Origin: Yponomeuta sedellus
Taxonomy: Eukaryota; Arthropoda; Insecta; Lepidoptera; Yponomeutidae
Reading direction: 5' to 3'
Length of the DNA: 64,000 nucleotides
NCBI GenBank assembly: GCA_934045075.1
Contig: OW203721.1
Location: 19,202,714 to 19,266,713 of the forward strand
Of this stretch, positions 54,001 through 64,000 are shown piece after piece. Numbering within the stretch: the stretch's first letter is position 1; every line of letters begins with the position of its first letter. Under the pieces are notes generated by a model that worked only from the letters and a program-made list of their open reading frames with translations, was not told where the DNA came from and did no database searches. Position numbers and translations under genes: made by a program.

Positions 54001-56129
54001 TGACAAATATTTTTGAAAAAAAGATCATATTTTAATCAAAACTGTTGTTATACGGATTTTACTCGTTTATTACATTTTTCCGATGTTTTGGCACTTTTCC
54101 AGGTGCCGTGGTCTCGGATGACTGAGGCGACAGGCTCTTTTTGAAAGCATTAACTGTCAGTTTACCTCGGAAAAAAATATTTTAGTAATTATTTTGCCGT
54201 TGTCCGCGAAAGGGTTATTTGACAGATGTAATAGAGTCGAGATTCGAACTCCCTTTGTTTTAAACGTAACTTCATAGAAATAAGGGTCAATATCCCACCT
54301 GCACAACTAGTTCACTTCACCGCCGTAGCGCTGGGGTAGCTTAAATTACTGAATACGAATTCGATCGAACTCACTAGCGAACGGGGCTAGTGAATAGCAC
54401 TGCAGGAGTATACAACTTTAAAAGTATTAACTAAGTGTTATTCTGTGTGTAGAGTGTGAGTATATGCAATGTGCAAATGTATCATATTTATGTCTATTAT
54501 GGTATCTACGTGTTTGTGCTAGTAAAGCCCTTATCAAATTTATTATTTTAATATAATTCCATAAATGCGGACATTTCACCGCGTCCTAAGTACCTAACTG
54601 AAAGTGCACTTTAACTTCCGTTGTTATTGCTGAGCTCCGCTTTGTAGTGGATTAGTGTGGCGAGGTCAACTGGTATCAAAATCACTTCCAACAGGAATAT
54701 TTTTGGATAAAACGGGGCAGCACTGTTAGCCTGTCAAAACTTTGTTCATGTTTCACTAATCACAAAAGTCTGGCTAACGTACAGTTCGACTGCTGCAATC
54801 CTTAAGTTTCCGTTGCAAGCTCGCCCGTAACATAACAGAGTAGAGTGCACTGCACGCGCCTAGAAGTTAATGTGCTACCGACTGTACCTAAACCCAAGTC
54901 GTTTCAGATTGTCCGTGCCACGATCTAGACGGTCTATTCACGGCCAGTGGTTATTTGCGGAGCTATCGGCATAAGCTCCAACTTTTTTCCATTTATTTCC
55001 ATTTTGGGAAGTTGGTTTAGTTATAAATTGCAAATTTGTAACATAACATTTGTAACATTCGACTTACTGCCAATTCTCGCTCATGCGAATTGAAAGCGTA
55101 GGCGCAAAATATTCGGAGGCTTAGACATTTGTCGCATAAAAATAAGATAACTCGACAGAGTCATTAGACATTTATTTTCTCACTCAAATTCAATCTAATA
55201 TGGCGTTCAGAATACAGATTATGGTTGTCGCTCGACTTTCTATGTAGAATTCCAAGACATACCTAAGCCTTAGAGTCGTATACTACTTATTTGGTAATGA
55301 ATTTGCTCCCTGGTCTTCTTTCATAAGGAATATAATGGTTTTAATCACAACGCATGCCTACTGCCGACTGGCGATTGTGAACAATGAGAGTACGTGGACT
55401 CAGTCACCCAGGTTTCCTCACAATTTGTCCCTGCACAAGACGGCACAAGACCGTGAAGCTTGGAAAACCATGAGGGAAGCCTAAGTCTTTTAGTTGGCGT
55501 GAAATAGCTGATGATGATGATACCTATTATTGTATCAGAGCTTGGTGATTAACGATACCTACGTGTACCTTGAAGACACCTATCTTTTGAGTATAGCTCT
55601 CAAGATAAATAAATCGCAAGACGGATTCAGTTGAGATTTTTACTACAGCTTTGCGTAATTAATTAATTAATTGTGAATATTGCGATAAATTGAAATTGTT
55701 TGAAATGTAAATAATGCTAGTTAATTGTTAATTGGTATCATGAAGAGAGAATTAATTGCTGTCTTCGAGTTGATTTTCAAAAGTATTTCGTTAACAATTA
55801 ACAATTATTTGAAAAGGGCCATTTTAGGGCAATTTAGAAAGTTACGTACATAACGTTACGTAACTTTTTCAGTACGAAGGTAATTACAAGTAAGAAAGTT
55901 ATTTTTTTTTATAATACAGGTATTCTCAATTATCTAATTGTTCTCTCTTTTGAACCTCATAACCTGGATAAAACCAAATATTTCACATTTATAGTACGTT
56001 TTGATACAATAACAGGCTATTTATTGTGAAGTAATCAAACAGCTCTAAAATTACTGTTTAAGTACCTATACTTAACTAACATACGATGGTGCCGAAACAT
56101 GATTTTATACCAAAGAAAATACGGAGAGG
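51036..56129. other. 5-kb AT-rich spacer
   Basis: I recognise no gene. Short frames such as 51372-51617 and 52223-52453 have no motif or exon signals. A block near 54310-54330 is an inverse match to one near 40810. A GTTTCCTCACAATTTG block at 55412 is a remnant of the SINE body seen at 18850. Confidence 0.4.
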
Positions 56130-56205
56130 ACGCTATGGCGCTCATTAGGGGAGGGCTATGTCCAGCAGTGGACTATATAATATAGCCTGAAGAAGAAGAG
56201 AGAGA
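56130..56205 (+). repeat. RTE-2 / SINE B 3'-end fragment
   Basis: GCGCTCATTAGGGGAGGGCT, TATGTCCAGCAGTGGACTAT and a GAAGAAG tail. Confidence 0.65.
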
Positions 56206-57284
56206 GAAATAATTTATTCAACGGCACAATACTAAAAACATAACAAAACAGAAACAAATTCACAAAACAAAACAAAATATGTATATACACAAAGTTTACA
56301 ACACATTATAAACAAACAGAGGAAAAAAAGAAGCAAGTAAGAAAATAGAAAAAAAACAAATAATGGGCGAATAGACATTTAAAAAACATTTAAAAATAAA
56401 TAAAAGAAGGCATAGAAACATAAACATGGATTGGATAAATACGGATTTGCAAAACAATAATAATATTTTTTGTTTAAAGTATTGAGCCCCTCAAATGGTT
56501 CCCGACTCAGCATGTGTTGTGGGAGCCACCGAGGTATCTGCCTACAACGCTGATATTCTGTCGAGAAGAAATATAGAGAAGGTCCTAGAAGCGCAGCCAC
56601 GTTTTTCATTAATCGATCGTGCGCGCAATAGTATAATTCGACAAACTAATGTCAAATGGTGTTAGGTAATTACAAAAAAAACAATTCATCTAACACACTC
56701 CTCAAAAGCAGCGGTGAATACAAGCTTAAACTGCATTTTAAGAGTGTTTTACATACCGTCTTTTTATAAGAGACTTAGTTATAAAAACACGGTCCTTTTA
56801 AAGCACTCCTTGGAGGTAATAAAATTGATTATGTGTTTTTGTGGTAATATGCCTATAAAAGAATAGAATAGACACGTTTATTTGGTACCATTATAAAAAA
56901 TAATGACTTTGGCACAGAAATAACCAAGCTATGTGCCAATCCATGACGGACGTCTTTTCAGAAGACAGTCACAGATCGGTGGTCAGATTGGTTAAACAAT
57001 GGTGTATGCAAGCAGACCAGTGTTCCGATGGCTTGAGTTTAGAATGGTTATAATTTTGTGTCAAAAGAAAAGGAACTAAAGTCCGTTGAGAGCAGACATT
57101 GCTGAAAAAAAATCGGCGAGCTTTGACCACACGTGTTCATATAATTCACAAAATGTATTATTACATTTTCAGCGAAACCTTACTAATCATTTATGAGGTC
57201 CAATCTTGATACTTGTGGCCGAAGTGCCAACTGATAGCATAGCCTAAATAGTAAATGCAGTTAAGCTGAAATTATTCCTACACT
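56206..57284. other. spacer, nothing recognised
   Basis: No supported gene. Confidence 0.35.
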
Positions 57285-57362
57285 GATCTGTCATGCTGGT
57301 GGCAAGTTGGAAGCCCTGGTATCTGACTACCCCTCCGGGATACAGGCGTGAGTTTATGTTAT
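57285..57362 (+). pseudogene. RTE-1 LINE 3'-end fragment
   Basis: GATCTGTCATGCTGGTGGCA...CTCCGGGATACAGGCGTGAG followed by TTTATGTTATG: diverged final codons and the short native tail. Confidence 0.6.
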
Positions 57363-57424
57363 GTCTTGTTACTAATTTCCGTTTTACAATCATTCTTATG
57401 CTTTTTCTCACTCACATTTTCAGA

Positions 57425-57533
57425 AACTTTAAAAACCTATGAGGCTTAAATTCCGCCCATTCTGGGACTCTTACCGTGCCAGGTTTTTAAATTGTCCTTA
57501 GCACGGGTAAGTGCATTAAAAGAATATAATCAT
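57425..57533 (-). repeat. SINE A copy 6, fold-back
   Basis: A minus 3' piece (AAAAACCTATGAGGCTTAAA) is joined to a plus 3' piece (AGGTTTTTAAATTGTCCTTA). The whole is flanked by ATTTTCAGA at 57416-57424 and 57534-57542. Confidence 0.7.
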
Positions 57534-57542
57534 ATTTTCAGA

Positions 57543-58964
57543 TTAACAAGTTTTACATAATTTTATTAATATTGTGCTTACGCGGTGAGGGTATATAATT
57601 GTCCTATTTATATGTACCTACATCCATATCGCAGCCTCTGGTAAATCACCTATATACGTACATACAAAAAGTACATATTGCTTAGGTTGATTTTACGGCG
57701 GGCATGCTGCGCTCTCGCACAATCTAAAAAAATATTACAATCATTAAAAACTATTACATTGTGCGAGCGAGACAGTACGCCCGACATTTTATGCCATATC
57801 ATTAAACAGCGCCAGCATAAAGTAGAATAACAAGTAAGCACAATTATGTAACTATAAACAAAAACATCAAAAGTTATGAATCGCAAACCGTAATTAACGT
57901 GTTTCATAAATTTCACTTTAAGAGAGAACAAAGTTGACTTGCACAGTGAACGTTTTTATTTGTAAAAGTTATCTCAAAGCACACAGAGTGCGCCGGGTCA
58001 AGTTCTCCGGGCCGCGCTGTGCATACAGCCGACGACGTCGCCGACAACTCATTAAATCAGCCGTCGATTCAACCCTGGGAAGTTTATTGGGCGGCAGCAT
58101 TCACTTGCAAGTCTAGCCTTCCGTCTAGTTATAATACTTATTTCTACTTGTTCAACATATAGCCACTCAATGTTGAGAGGTAGATAGAGAACACTTTATT
58201 GTACATAAAAAAGGAAATTACACAGATATTTCTTAACCTAAGAGTACAGACGGCGGCCTTATCACTCAAAGTGATCTTTTCTAGACAACCTTTGGATGGA
58301 CTGGAGCAATATATTGTAGAAGGAAGTAGATGTACAAATAAATCAAAATATTTCAGATGCATATGAATAAAACATGCTTGATTTAGAAAACAATTATACT
58401 AACCCTAAATAGATACATACAAATAATATACATAAATAGAAAGTGATATAAAAATATATATTTTATATGAATACATAGATTTATAGGAATAACAATATAT
58501 GGACAGGACATAAATAAAACACCAACAATAGTAGAACAGTACTAAAAATAACAGCAAAAGTTTCACATAACACTAGCGAGATAGTATTCTTTTACCATAG
58601 TTTTGAAAATGGGTAGGGACTTGGCTCTCCGTACTTCCACTGGCAGACTATTCCAGAGACGAACTGCTTGCACGGTGAAAGAGCAGCTGTAGAAGGTGGT
58701 GTGATGGGAAGGGATTTTTAGGAGAAGGTTTTTGGAGGAGCGAAGAGTAAGGATAAGTCTAAGTCAAATAATTAAGTTAAGTTAAGTTGAGTGTAATGTA
58801 AGTCTCTTCCAATGCATGCCATTCATTTCCGTCTTGGCTTTTCCGAATCCAGTCCATCTCATTGGTTGCCTGCCTACACTTCTGCGCCCGTCTCTAGGTC
58901 TCCAGACTAGCACTTTTACACGCCATCTTTTGTATTGCCTACGGCATATATGGCCTGCCCATTT
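57543..58964. other. spacer, nothing recognised
   Basis: Short frames only. The 58575-58760 stretch (CTATTCCAGAGACGAACTGC) reads like a dispersed repeat but I cannot place it. Confidence 0.35.
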
Positions 58965-59334
58965 TTACTTTTTCGATATCAACTCATTATATGCCCCCAC
59001 TGTTGGGGCACGGGTCTCTTCCTATATCGTAGGAAGGTTAGGGCATACTCCACCACGGGGGCAAAGTCCGGGTTGGAGGAGGATTGTAAGACAGCCTTAC
59101 TGTCAGAAGTTATCAAGCCGCCCATAAGGCCTCTGACAAGGCTTAACGACTGCCATTACAAGACAGCCGGCACTAAAGGCTTAACGTGCCTTGCGAAGTA
59201 CGGAAGCGCTCGGAAAAAATGCCACTAGCGTTAGTCACGAGATGGTCACCCATCCAGTGCCTGACCGCGCCTATTGTTGCTTAACCCAAGTGATTGATTT
59301 CAATCACTCGGTTCCTCTAGGCCACGAGCGCTTC
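58965..59334 (-). repeat. 5S-rRNA-like SINE, copy 7, full length
   Basis: This is the clearest complete minus copy: tail TGTTGGGGCACGGGTCTCTT, middle GCGTGCCTTGCGAAGTACGG, head GATGGTCACCCATCCAGTGC with GACCGCGCCTATTGTTGCTT, and the end CTAGGCCACGAGCGCTTC. Confidence 0.75.
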
Positions 59335-59830
59335 TTACTTACGTTATTTTTACTTTTTATTACTTACGTTTTACTTCTTACAGGCTATCATCTTGGCTTT
59401 GTCGGTCAGTTTCGTTCTTCTTCGCATTTCCGTGTTTCTGATCCGATCACGGAGTGAGACACTCAACATAGTTCTTTTCACAGTCTTGTTACCTGCAATT
59501 TTGCTTGGTGACTATCCATGAATCTGCTCCATAAACTATGACGGGGAGGATACATTGTTCGAACATCTGATGCTTGTTATTGGTACATTACTCCCGTCAA
59601 CACTTTGGACAGTTTGCCAAAAGCTCCACGTCCTCTATTTCCTTATTCTGTACGAAATTTTGCAAGTTCAAGGATTGACCCAAGTAGGTATATCGTCAAC
59701 AAATCGGAGGCGAGTTAGGCGTGTTGTGTATGATAAGGGCTCTATCTGACCAGTTGATAAGCTTGAAGATATCTTCCAAACATGAGGTGAATAGTTTTGG
59801 GGCTATGGTATCGGCAAACTCCCCTCTTAA
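59335..59830. other. spacer, nothing recognised
   Basis: Frames at 59555-59749 and 59721-59978 (the latter partly SINE) have no motif. Text such as CCAGTTGATAAGCTTGAAGA may be LINE-derived but is too diverged. Confidence 0.3.
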
Positions 59831-59844
59831 CATGCACTTATTTC

Positions 59845-60030
59845 TAAAAACCTATTTAGAGGCTAAAAAATCCACCCATGCCGAGACTCGAACCCGCAAC
59901 CTCTGGCTAACTGGCATGGTTAGCCAGAGGTCGCGGGTTCGAGTCTCGGCATGGGTGGAATTTTTAGCCTTTAAATAAGTTATTAAAATTGTTCTTAGCA
60001 CGGGTTAGTGCAAATAAAAAATAATATAAT
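59845..60030. repeat. SINE A copy 7, palindromic
   Basis: Arms of 40 bp (59872-59911 and 59919-59958) pair with one mismatch around a 7-nt loop, and looser pairing extends outward. The whole unit is flanked by the 14-bp duplication CATGCACTTATTTC (59831-59844 and 60031-60044), so the palindrome arrived as one insertion. Confidence 0.85.
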
Positions 60031-60427
60031 CATGCACTTATTTCCTCAGCTCATGGAGTTTGCCGTGTAGCGTGGAACCTTGGTAAACTGTTTGATGCCT
60101 TCCACGTATCTCGTGTCGCATTCGCATATTTTCAGTGAGTTTATTACGGCCCAGTGCTCCTCTGTATCGAAAGCCTAACAGCATCGACTAAAACATTTGC
60201 CTAATTGGCTGACAAAACTAGCATTCATATTAAGAGTCAGAGACTAACGTGTCGCTATTCCGTATGAATTTGGGTAATTCACGATGGCGTCAACGTAACA
60301 GCAGATTTACTTTTCTTACGTCTGCTTCGCTAGGGTAAATGCTATTTGGTTGAGACTTAACAGATAAGGGACAAAATAGTTGTAAAAAGGCATTTTATAT
60401 AGATAAAAAATATAGACGAATATTACA

Positions 60428-60550
60428 TTGTTTTATTCTTTTTGTTGCACAAACCCGTGTTGAGGACAATTTTAAAAACCTATTTAGAGTCTAAAATTCC
60501 GCCCATGCCGCCAGAGCGGCAGGAATTTTTAGCCTCTAAATAGGTTTTTA
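60428..60550. repeat. SINE A copy 8, fold-back
   Basis: A minus 3' portion (60437-60512) is joined through a short GCCGCCAGAGCGGC hairpin to a plus 3' portion ending TAAATAGGTTTTTA. GAATATTACA flanks it at 60418-60427 and 60551-60560. Confidence 0.8.
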
Positions 60551-60560
60551 GAATATTACA

Positions 60561-61795
60561 ATGTGTAGAAACCATACTAATTATGGCGCAAAAGCAGCTT
60601 GCAAAAGCAAACTTTAAATTCTTAGAGTTTTTCATTCTGCGTACTGAATGGTCAAAACATTCAAACGACAGGACTAGCGCACTCAATACAAGGTTGCTGG
60701 TAAGTTCAAATTAATTCAAAAGAAACTCAGTGCATACAAACTATTTCCGCGAGTGGTTCTGATTCCACCCCTAGGAAGTATAAAAAAAGTTGAAGGCGCG
60801 AAAGGAGGGCAGGCGCCGCCTGCTTTAACAAAGTGCGGCGACCAGCAAGCCGAAGCTGCGGAGGTGATCAAGAGTGCTTACTATTTTTACGCAAGGTCGG
60901 AGGGGCTGCGTAGATTGCAGCGCCCGAGCATTTGCGGAAGTAGCTGGGCTAACTACCATCAGCTTTTGACATTTTGTGACATGGCTGAATGACCTTCAGC
61001 CCTTTAATTGGATGCCGCCATCTAATGGATGTTCTGGCCAGTTAATTCAAAGCTAATTTTGCTAGTTAGCTGCGACACAAATATTTACACGAAGCTATTC
61101 GAGCCCTTATTTTCCATCCCCTCTATCTTCGATGCCAGTCATGTCACCGGACTGGAATTTCGGAGAGATATTGAGGTTATCAAAATGAACCATCGCTTTA
61201 AATTGCATGTATCCAGCCAGGTTTTCATGATGTGGGGGTCCAATAATCGCGACTCTCCCAGGCTCACTCACTCACTGATGGATACTCGAAAGTCTAGGGT
61301 ACTTATGATTAAGCTAACGCTATATGGCTCGTAAATAGTCTTTAATCCTTGAGTAATAAGACAAATCTAAAATCATTACCATTAAGCCATAATTTTAGAG
61401 ATCGTATAAGGAGAACTGCTTACCTAATCCTTTATTCTACATATATATATAGATAGAGAAAATAGGTAAGGGGACCTATCCTAATTATTAATGGTTTTTA
61501 TATTGCTATAACAAATATTGAAAAACCTGTACTGTCACCATAAAAATATAAATTTTACTATTATGTTTTATAACGACGATAGATCGTATAAATAAGCTCA
61601 TTAGTATTAGCCATGCGAGGACCAAATAAATAGCTATAATAGTAAGAAATATACAGGGCAACCTGATCATAGTGGGTAATAATTTGAGAGGGCGTCGAAA
61701 GGGTTATGACAAGATCCGTTATGATTAGAGAAATCCTCCGTATGGAGATTTATCCTTATGAAGTTAATATAACAGCACTATTAGCAAAATATTTT
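60561..61795. other. spacer, nothing recognised
   Basis: No supported gene. The 60753-60992 frame has no motif. Confidence 0.35.
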
Positions 61796-62305
61796 TTTTT
61801 TGTATTTGAGCAAACGATAAAAAACGAAACGCACTACTTTGTAAACTCTTTCTTATGTACATAAACGACGTAGCAAAATTATACAGCAAGAACCACCACT
61901 ACCTATTTTATTTGCAGGTGACATGACAAACTACTATTCAACCCTAACTTCCTAACTTAAACACCCCAAAATGTAACAACTTGGCTCCAAGATCACAATC
62001 GCGAAATAAATTACAATAAAAAAATATCCAATTTAGGTCCTACCAGAAATCTCCTTTAGATATTAATGTAAATTATAACAGCTTAACGATAGAAAAAGTG
62101 GAATGTTTTAACTTGCTTGACTTTAACATACATAATAAACGCAAACTTCAATTGTAAATCTCACATAAACCACATAAAAACAAAACTCTCCAAATGTAAT
62201 CTCCTAAACGCTCTCTTTAAATTAAAGAACAAACACTGCAACAGCTCTTTCAGCGTAATATGCTTACTCTTGGCTATGACATGGGGTGATGTTGTAGGGT
62301 AATAG
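61796..62305 (+). pseudogene. degenerate LINE reverse transcriptase remnant
   Basis: The plus strand shows MYINDVAKL followed by LFAGD (from the FADD catalytic box), then a C-terminal part with SHINHIKTKLSKCNLL and NALFKLK typical of CR1/Jockey-like RTs. Several frameshifts and stops are present. Confidence 0.5.
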
Positions 62306-63329
62306 CGTGAATGCACACGAATTATTCATACTACATAGGAAATGTTTCGGAATAATAGCGCAAATAAAATATAGGTAAAATACAAATTACTTACGCATTT
62401 GTTTTCATAATCATTTCATTTCATAAAATACAAATTACTTACGCTAACATCATACTAATTCTATGTCTGTACTCGTATATTTATAAAGAAAAGAAACACA
62501 AATTTCTCGAAAAAAACGTGTGACTTTTCAATTTCCGGATCATACATACTTCATGTTGCATCCCGACGAATTTTCCACGTGGTCAAATCAGTTTGACAAA
62601 ATAGTTTATTACTCGTTAAATTGTAAAGCCTACTTAGCCGTGATAGTTTTCCTTTTAAGTTCATTATAATGTGCTACTGCCATGATTTTTTTACGTTTCT
62701 ACAATCAATGGCTTAGCCGGGAGAAGGGAGTTTTGTTTTATAATTTTGAAAATTACCTTGCACCACTGCTGGACGTCACCGATAGTGACTCAGACAAATT
62801 GGAAACCGACTTTTACATTATTTATTTGCCTTCGAAATGAAGGCGGCCGTAGTTGGGTAGGCGGGTTTAACTTAGACTAACGTCTGGGTTAATAAAGCGC
62901 TCTTACCAGTCATAGTGAAAACGATGGACGTCTATCTAGCGCCAAATCTTACCCCATGTACAATATTGTGCTTACCACGTGTGTTTTTGGTAAGTTCTAT
63001 GCGGCAGAATTATTTAGGCACCGCCGCTATCAGCCATCTTCGGATTTGACTAGATTTTCCGACGTTATACTACAGGGTAACCGAAGTTGAAAGATTAAAG
63101 GCATTTTTTTGAAAGGAAATGAAAGGAAAAGGTTTTATTCAAAGTAGCGCAGAAACTGTGGCTTAATGAACGTTACAATTCAAACTAGGTGTAGGTATAG
63201 ACTATAAACGTCGCACTCCAGGGCACAGACCTTTTCTCAGAGAAATTAATTATTTAATTACCAACCTTCTTAATTACCAACCACGCTTCCCCACGGATTG
63301 GCAATTTCAACGGCTGAGGTTTGAATACC
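62306..63329. other. spacer, nothing recognised
   Basis: No supported gene. An A/G-rich GAAAGGAAATGAAAGG tract occurs at 63113. Confidence 0.35.
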
Positions 63330-63395
63330 TCAGACACTCAGGTTTCTTCACAACGTTTTCTTTAGCGTTTGCGAGTGATATTGCAACTATAACTG
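63330..63395 (-). repeat. SINE body fragment
   Basis: CAGGTTTCTTCACAACGTTTTCTTTAGCG is the diverged complement of the GTGAAGGAAAACATCGTGAG body seen in the SINEs at 18691 and 44334 (described here by its key blocks AGGTTTCTTCAC and GTTTTC). Confidence 0.5.
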
Positions 63396-63458
63396 CACGG
63401 GTCCCCTACGTAGTTTCGATAGCCGTTGTTGCGAAAAACGTTGTATCGAATTTTTTTC

Positions 63459-64000
63459 CCGCTGCCTCATAAGTTCGAAAGCTTATGGACTCGAATGCTG
63501 TAGTGGCGAAAGACGCTGTTTCGAAAAAAATTTTCACTGCCTCATACGCTCGAATGCTTGTTTGTTTTTTACACTTTATTGCGCAATAAAACTTAAATAA
63601 CGTACAATGTGATAAAAATTACGTACACCTTCGCTCCATCAACGTTCAATAGTCATATAGTTCTGTTATTGTTGGCAATTAATAGCCTTATAAACCTTTT
63701 TTGTGCATAGATACTCGCATAAGTACTCGTTTGTACTAATACCTACTTATAATTGATTAATTTCGAAACTTGATACCACTTCAGTAGTAATTGTTATAGA
63801 TCAGTACTAGATTTTTTGTTACACGTAGAAAATTTGTTAAATAATAATAACTGTAGATTTAAACTAAATTTGTTTTGTTTTATTCACTACTTGATTTTTT
63901 TATACGCATTAAGACGGAATGAATCGTAATGACAAGCATTCGAGCGTATGAGGCAGCTTATGTAATAGCTTATATAAGCTTTCGAACTTGTGAGGCAGCG
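63459..64000. repeat. inverted-repeat element running off the window end
   Basis: The left arm blocks CTGCCTCATAAGTTCGAAAG and CTGCCTCATACGCTCGAATG (63459-63565) are matched in inverse by CATTCGAGCGTATGAGGCAG and CTTTCGAACTTGTGAGGCAG (63937-63999). About 370 bp of AT-rich DNA lies between. The right limit is not visible. Confidence 0.6.

Overview
The window looks like insect, most probably lepidopteran, nuclear DNA. It is AT-rich and has no convincing host protein-coding gene. It is crowded with RTE-type, R1-like and I-like LINE remnants, tRNA-headed SINEs and a 5S-rRNA-like SINE. The species assignment is an inference from repeat style; no host gene confirms it.

The main feature is a complete Polinton/Maverick (virus-like DNA transposon, related to adintoviruses) at 22310-36091, 13,782 bp long. 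It is bounded by a 6-bp target duplication ACTACC (22304-22309 and 36092-36097). It begins AGTAGTAGG and ends in the inverse, and has ~1.9-kb terminal inverted repeats (22310-24207 and 34207-36091) that are nearly identical. Each TIR carries two genes: an adenain-like cysteine protease facing the end, and a small spliced gene facing inward. The unique middle encodes, all on the + strand, a protein-primed family B DNA polymerase (with a 5' exon joined across a 181-nt intron), a packaging ATPase, a small basic/hydrophobic protein, a conserved Polinton protein of unknown role, an rve integrase with a chromodomain, a putative penton, a pVI/pX-like minor virion protein and the double-jelly-roll-type major capsid protein. 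The last seven genes are packed with 1-16 nt overlaps or 2-5 nt gaps. All unique-region frames are open. The only break seen is a one-base homopolymer frameshift in the right TIR copy of the spliced gene, so the insertion looks recent and may be functional.

Left of the Polinton (1-22303) are repeats and unannotated AT-rich DNA. There is a (CATA)n array grown from an RTE LINE tail, that LINE split by a MITE, a Harbinger-type non-autonomous element with a residual two-exon transposase fragment, several 5S-like SINEs and tRNA-headed SINEs, and perfect short-loop palindromes.

Right of it (36098-64000) are LINE fragments, more SINEs and a 7.2-kb composite insertion (about 43146-50380) that interrupts a SINE copy. 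This insertion has ACGTC-rich ends and contains an almost complete I-like non-LTR retrotransposon (ORF1 intact; ORF2 with one nonsense codon and one frameshift). One SINE family (called SINE A here) repeatedly occurs as fold-back insertions flanked by target-site duplications. The window ends inside another inverted-repeat element (63459 to beyond 64000).
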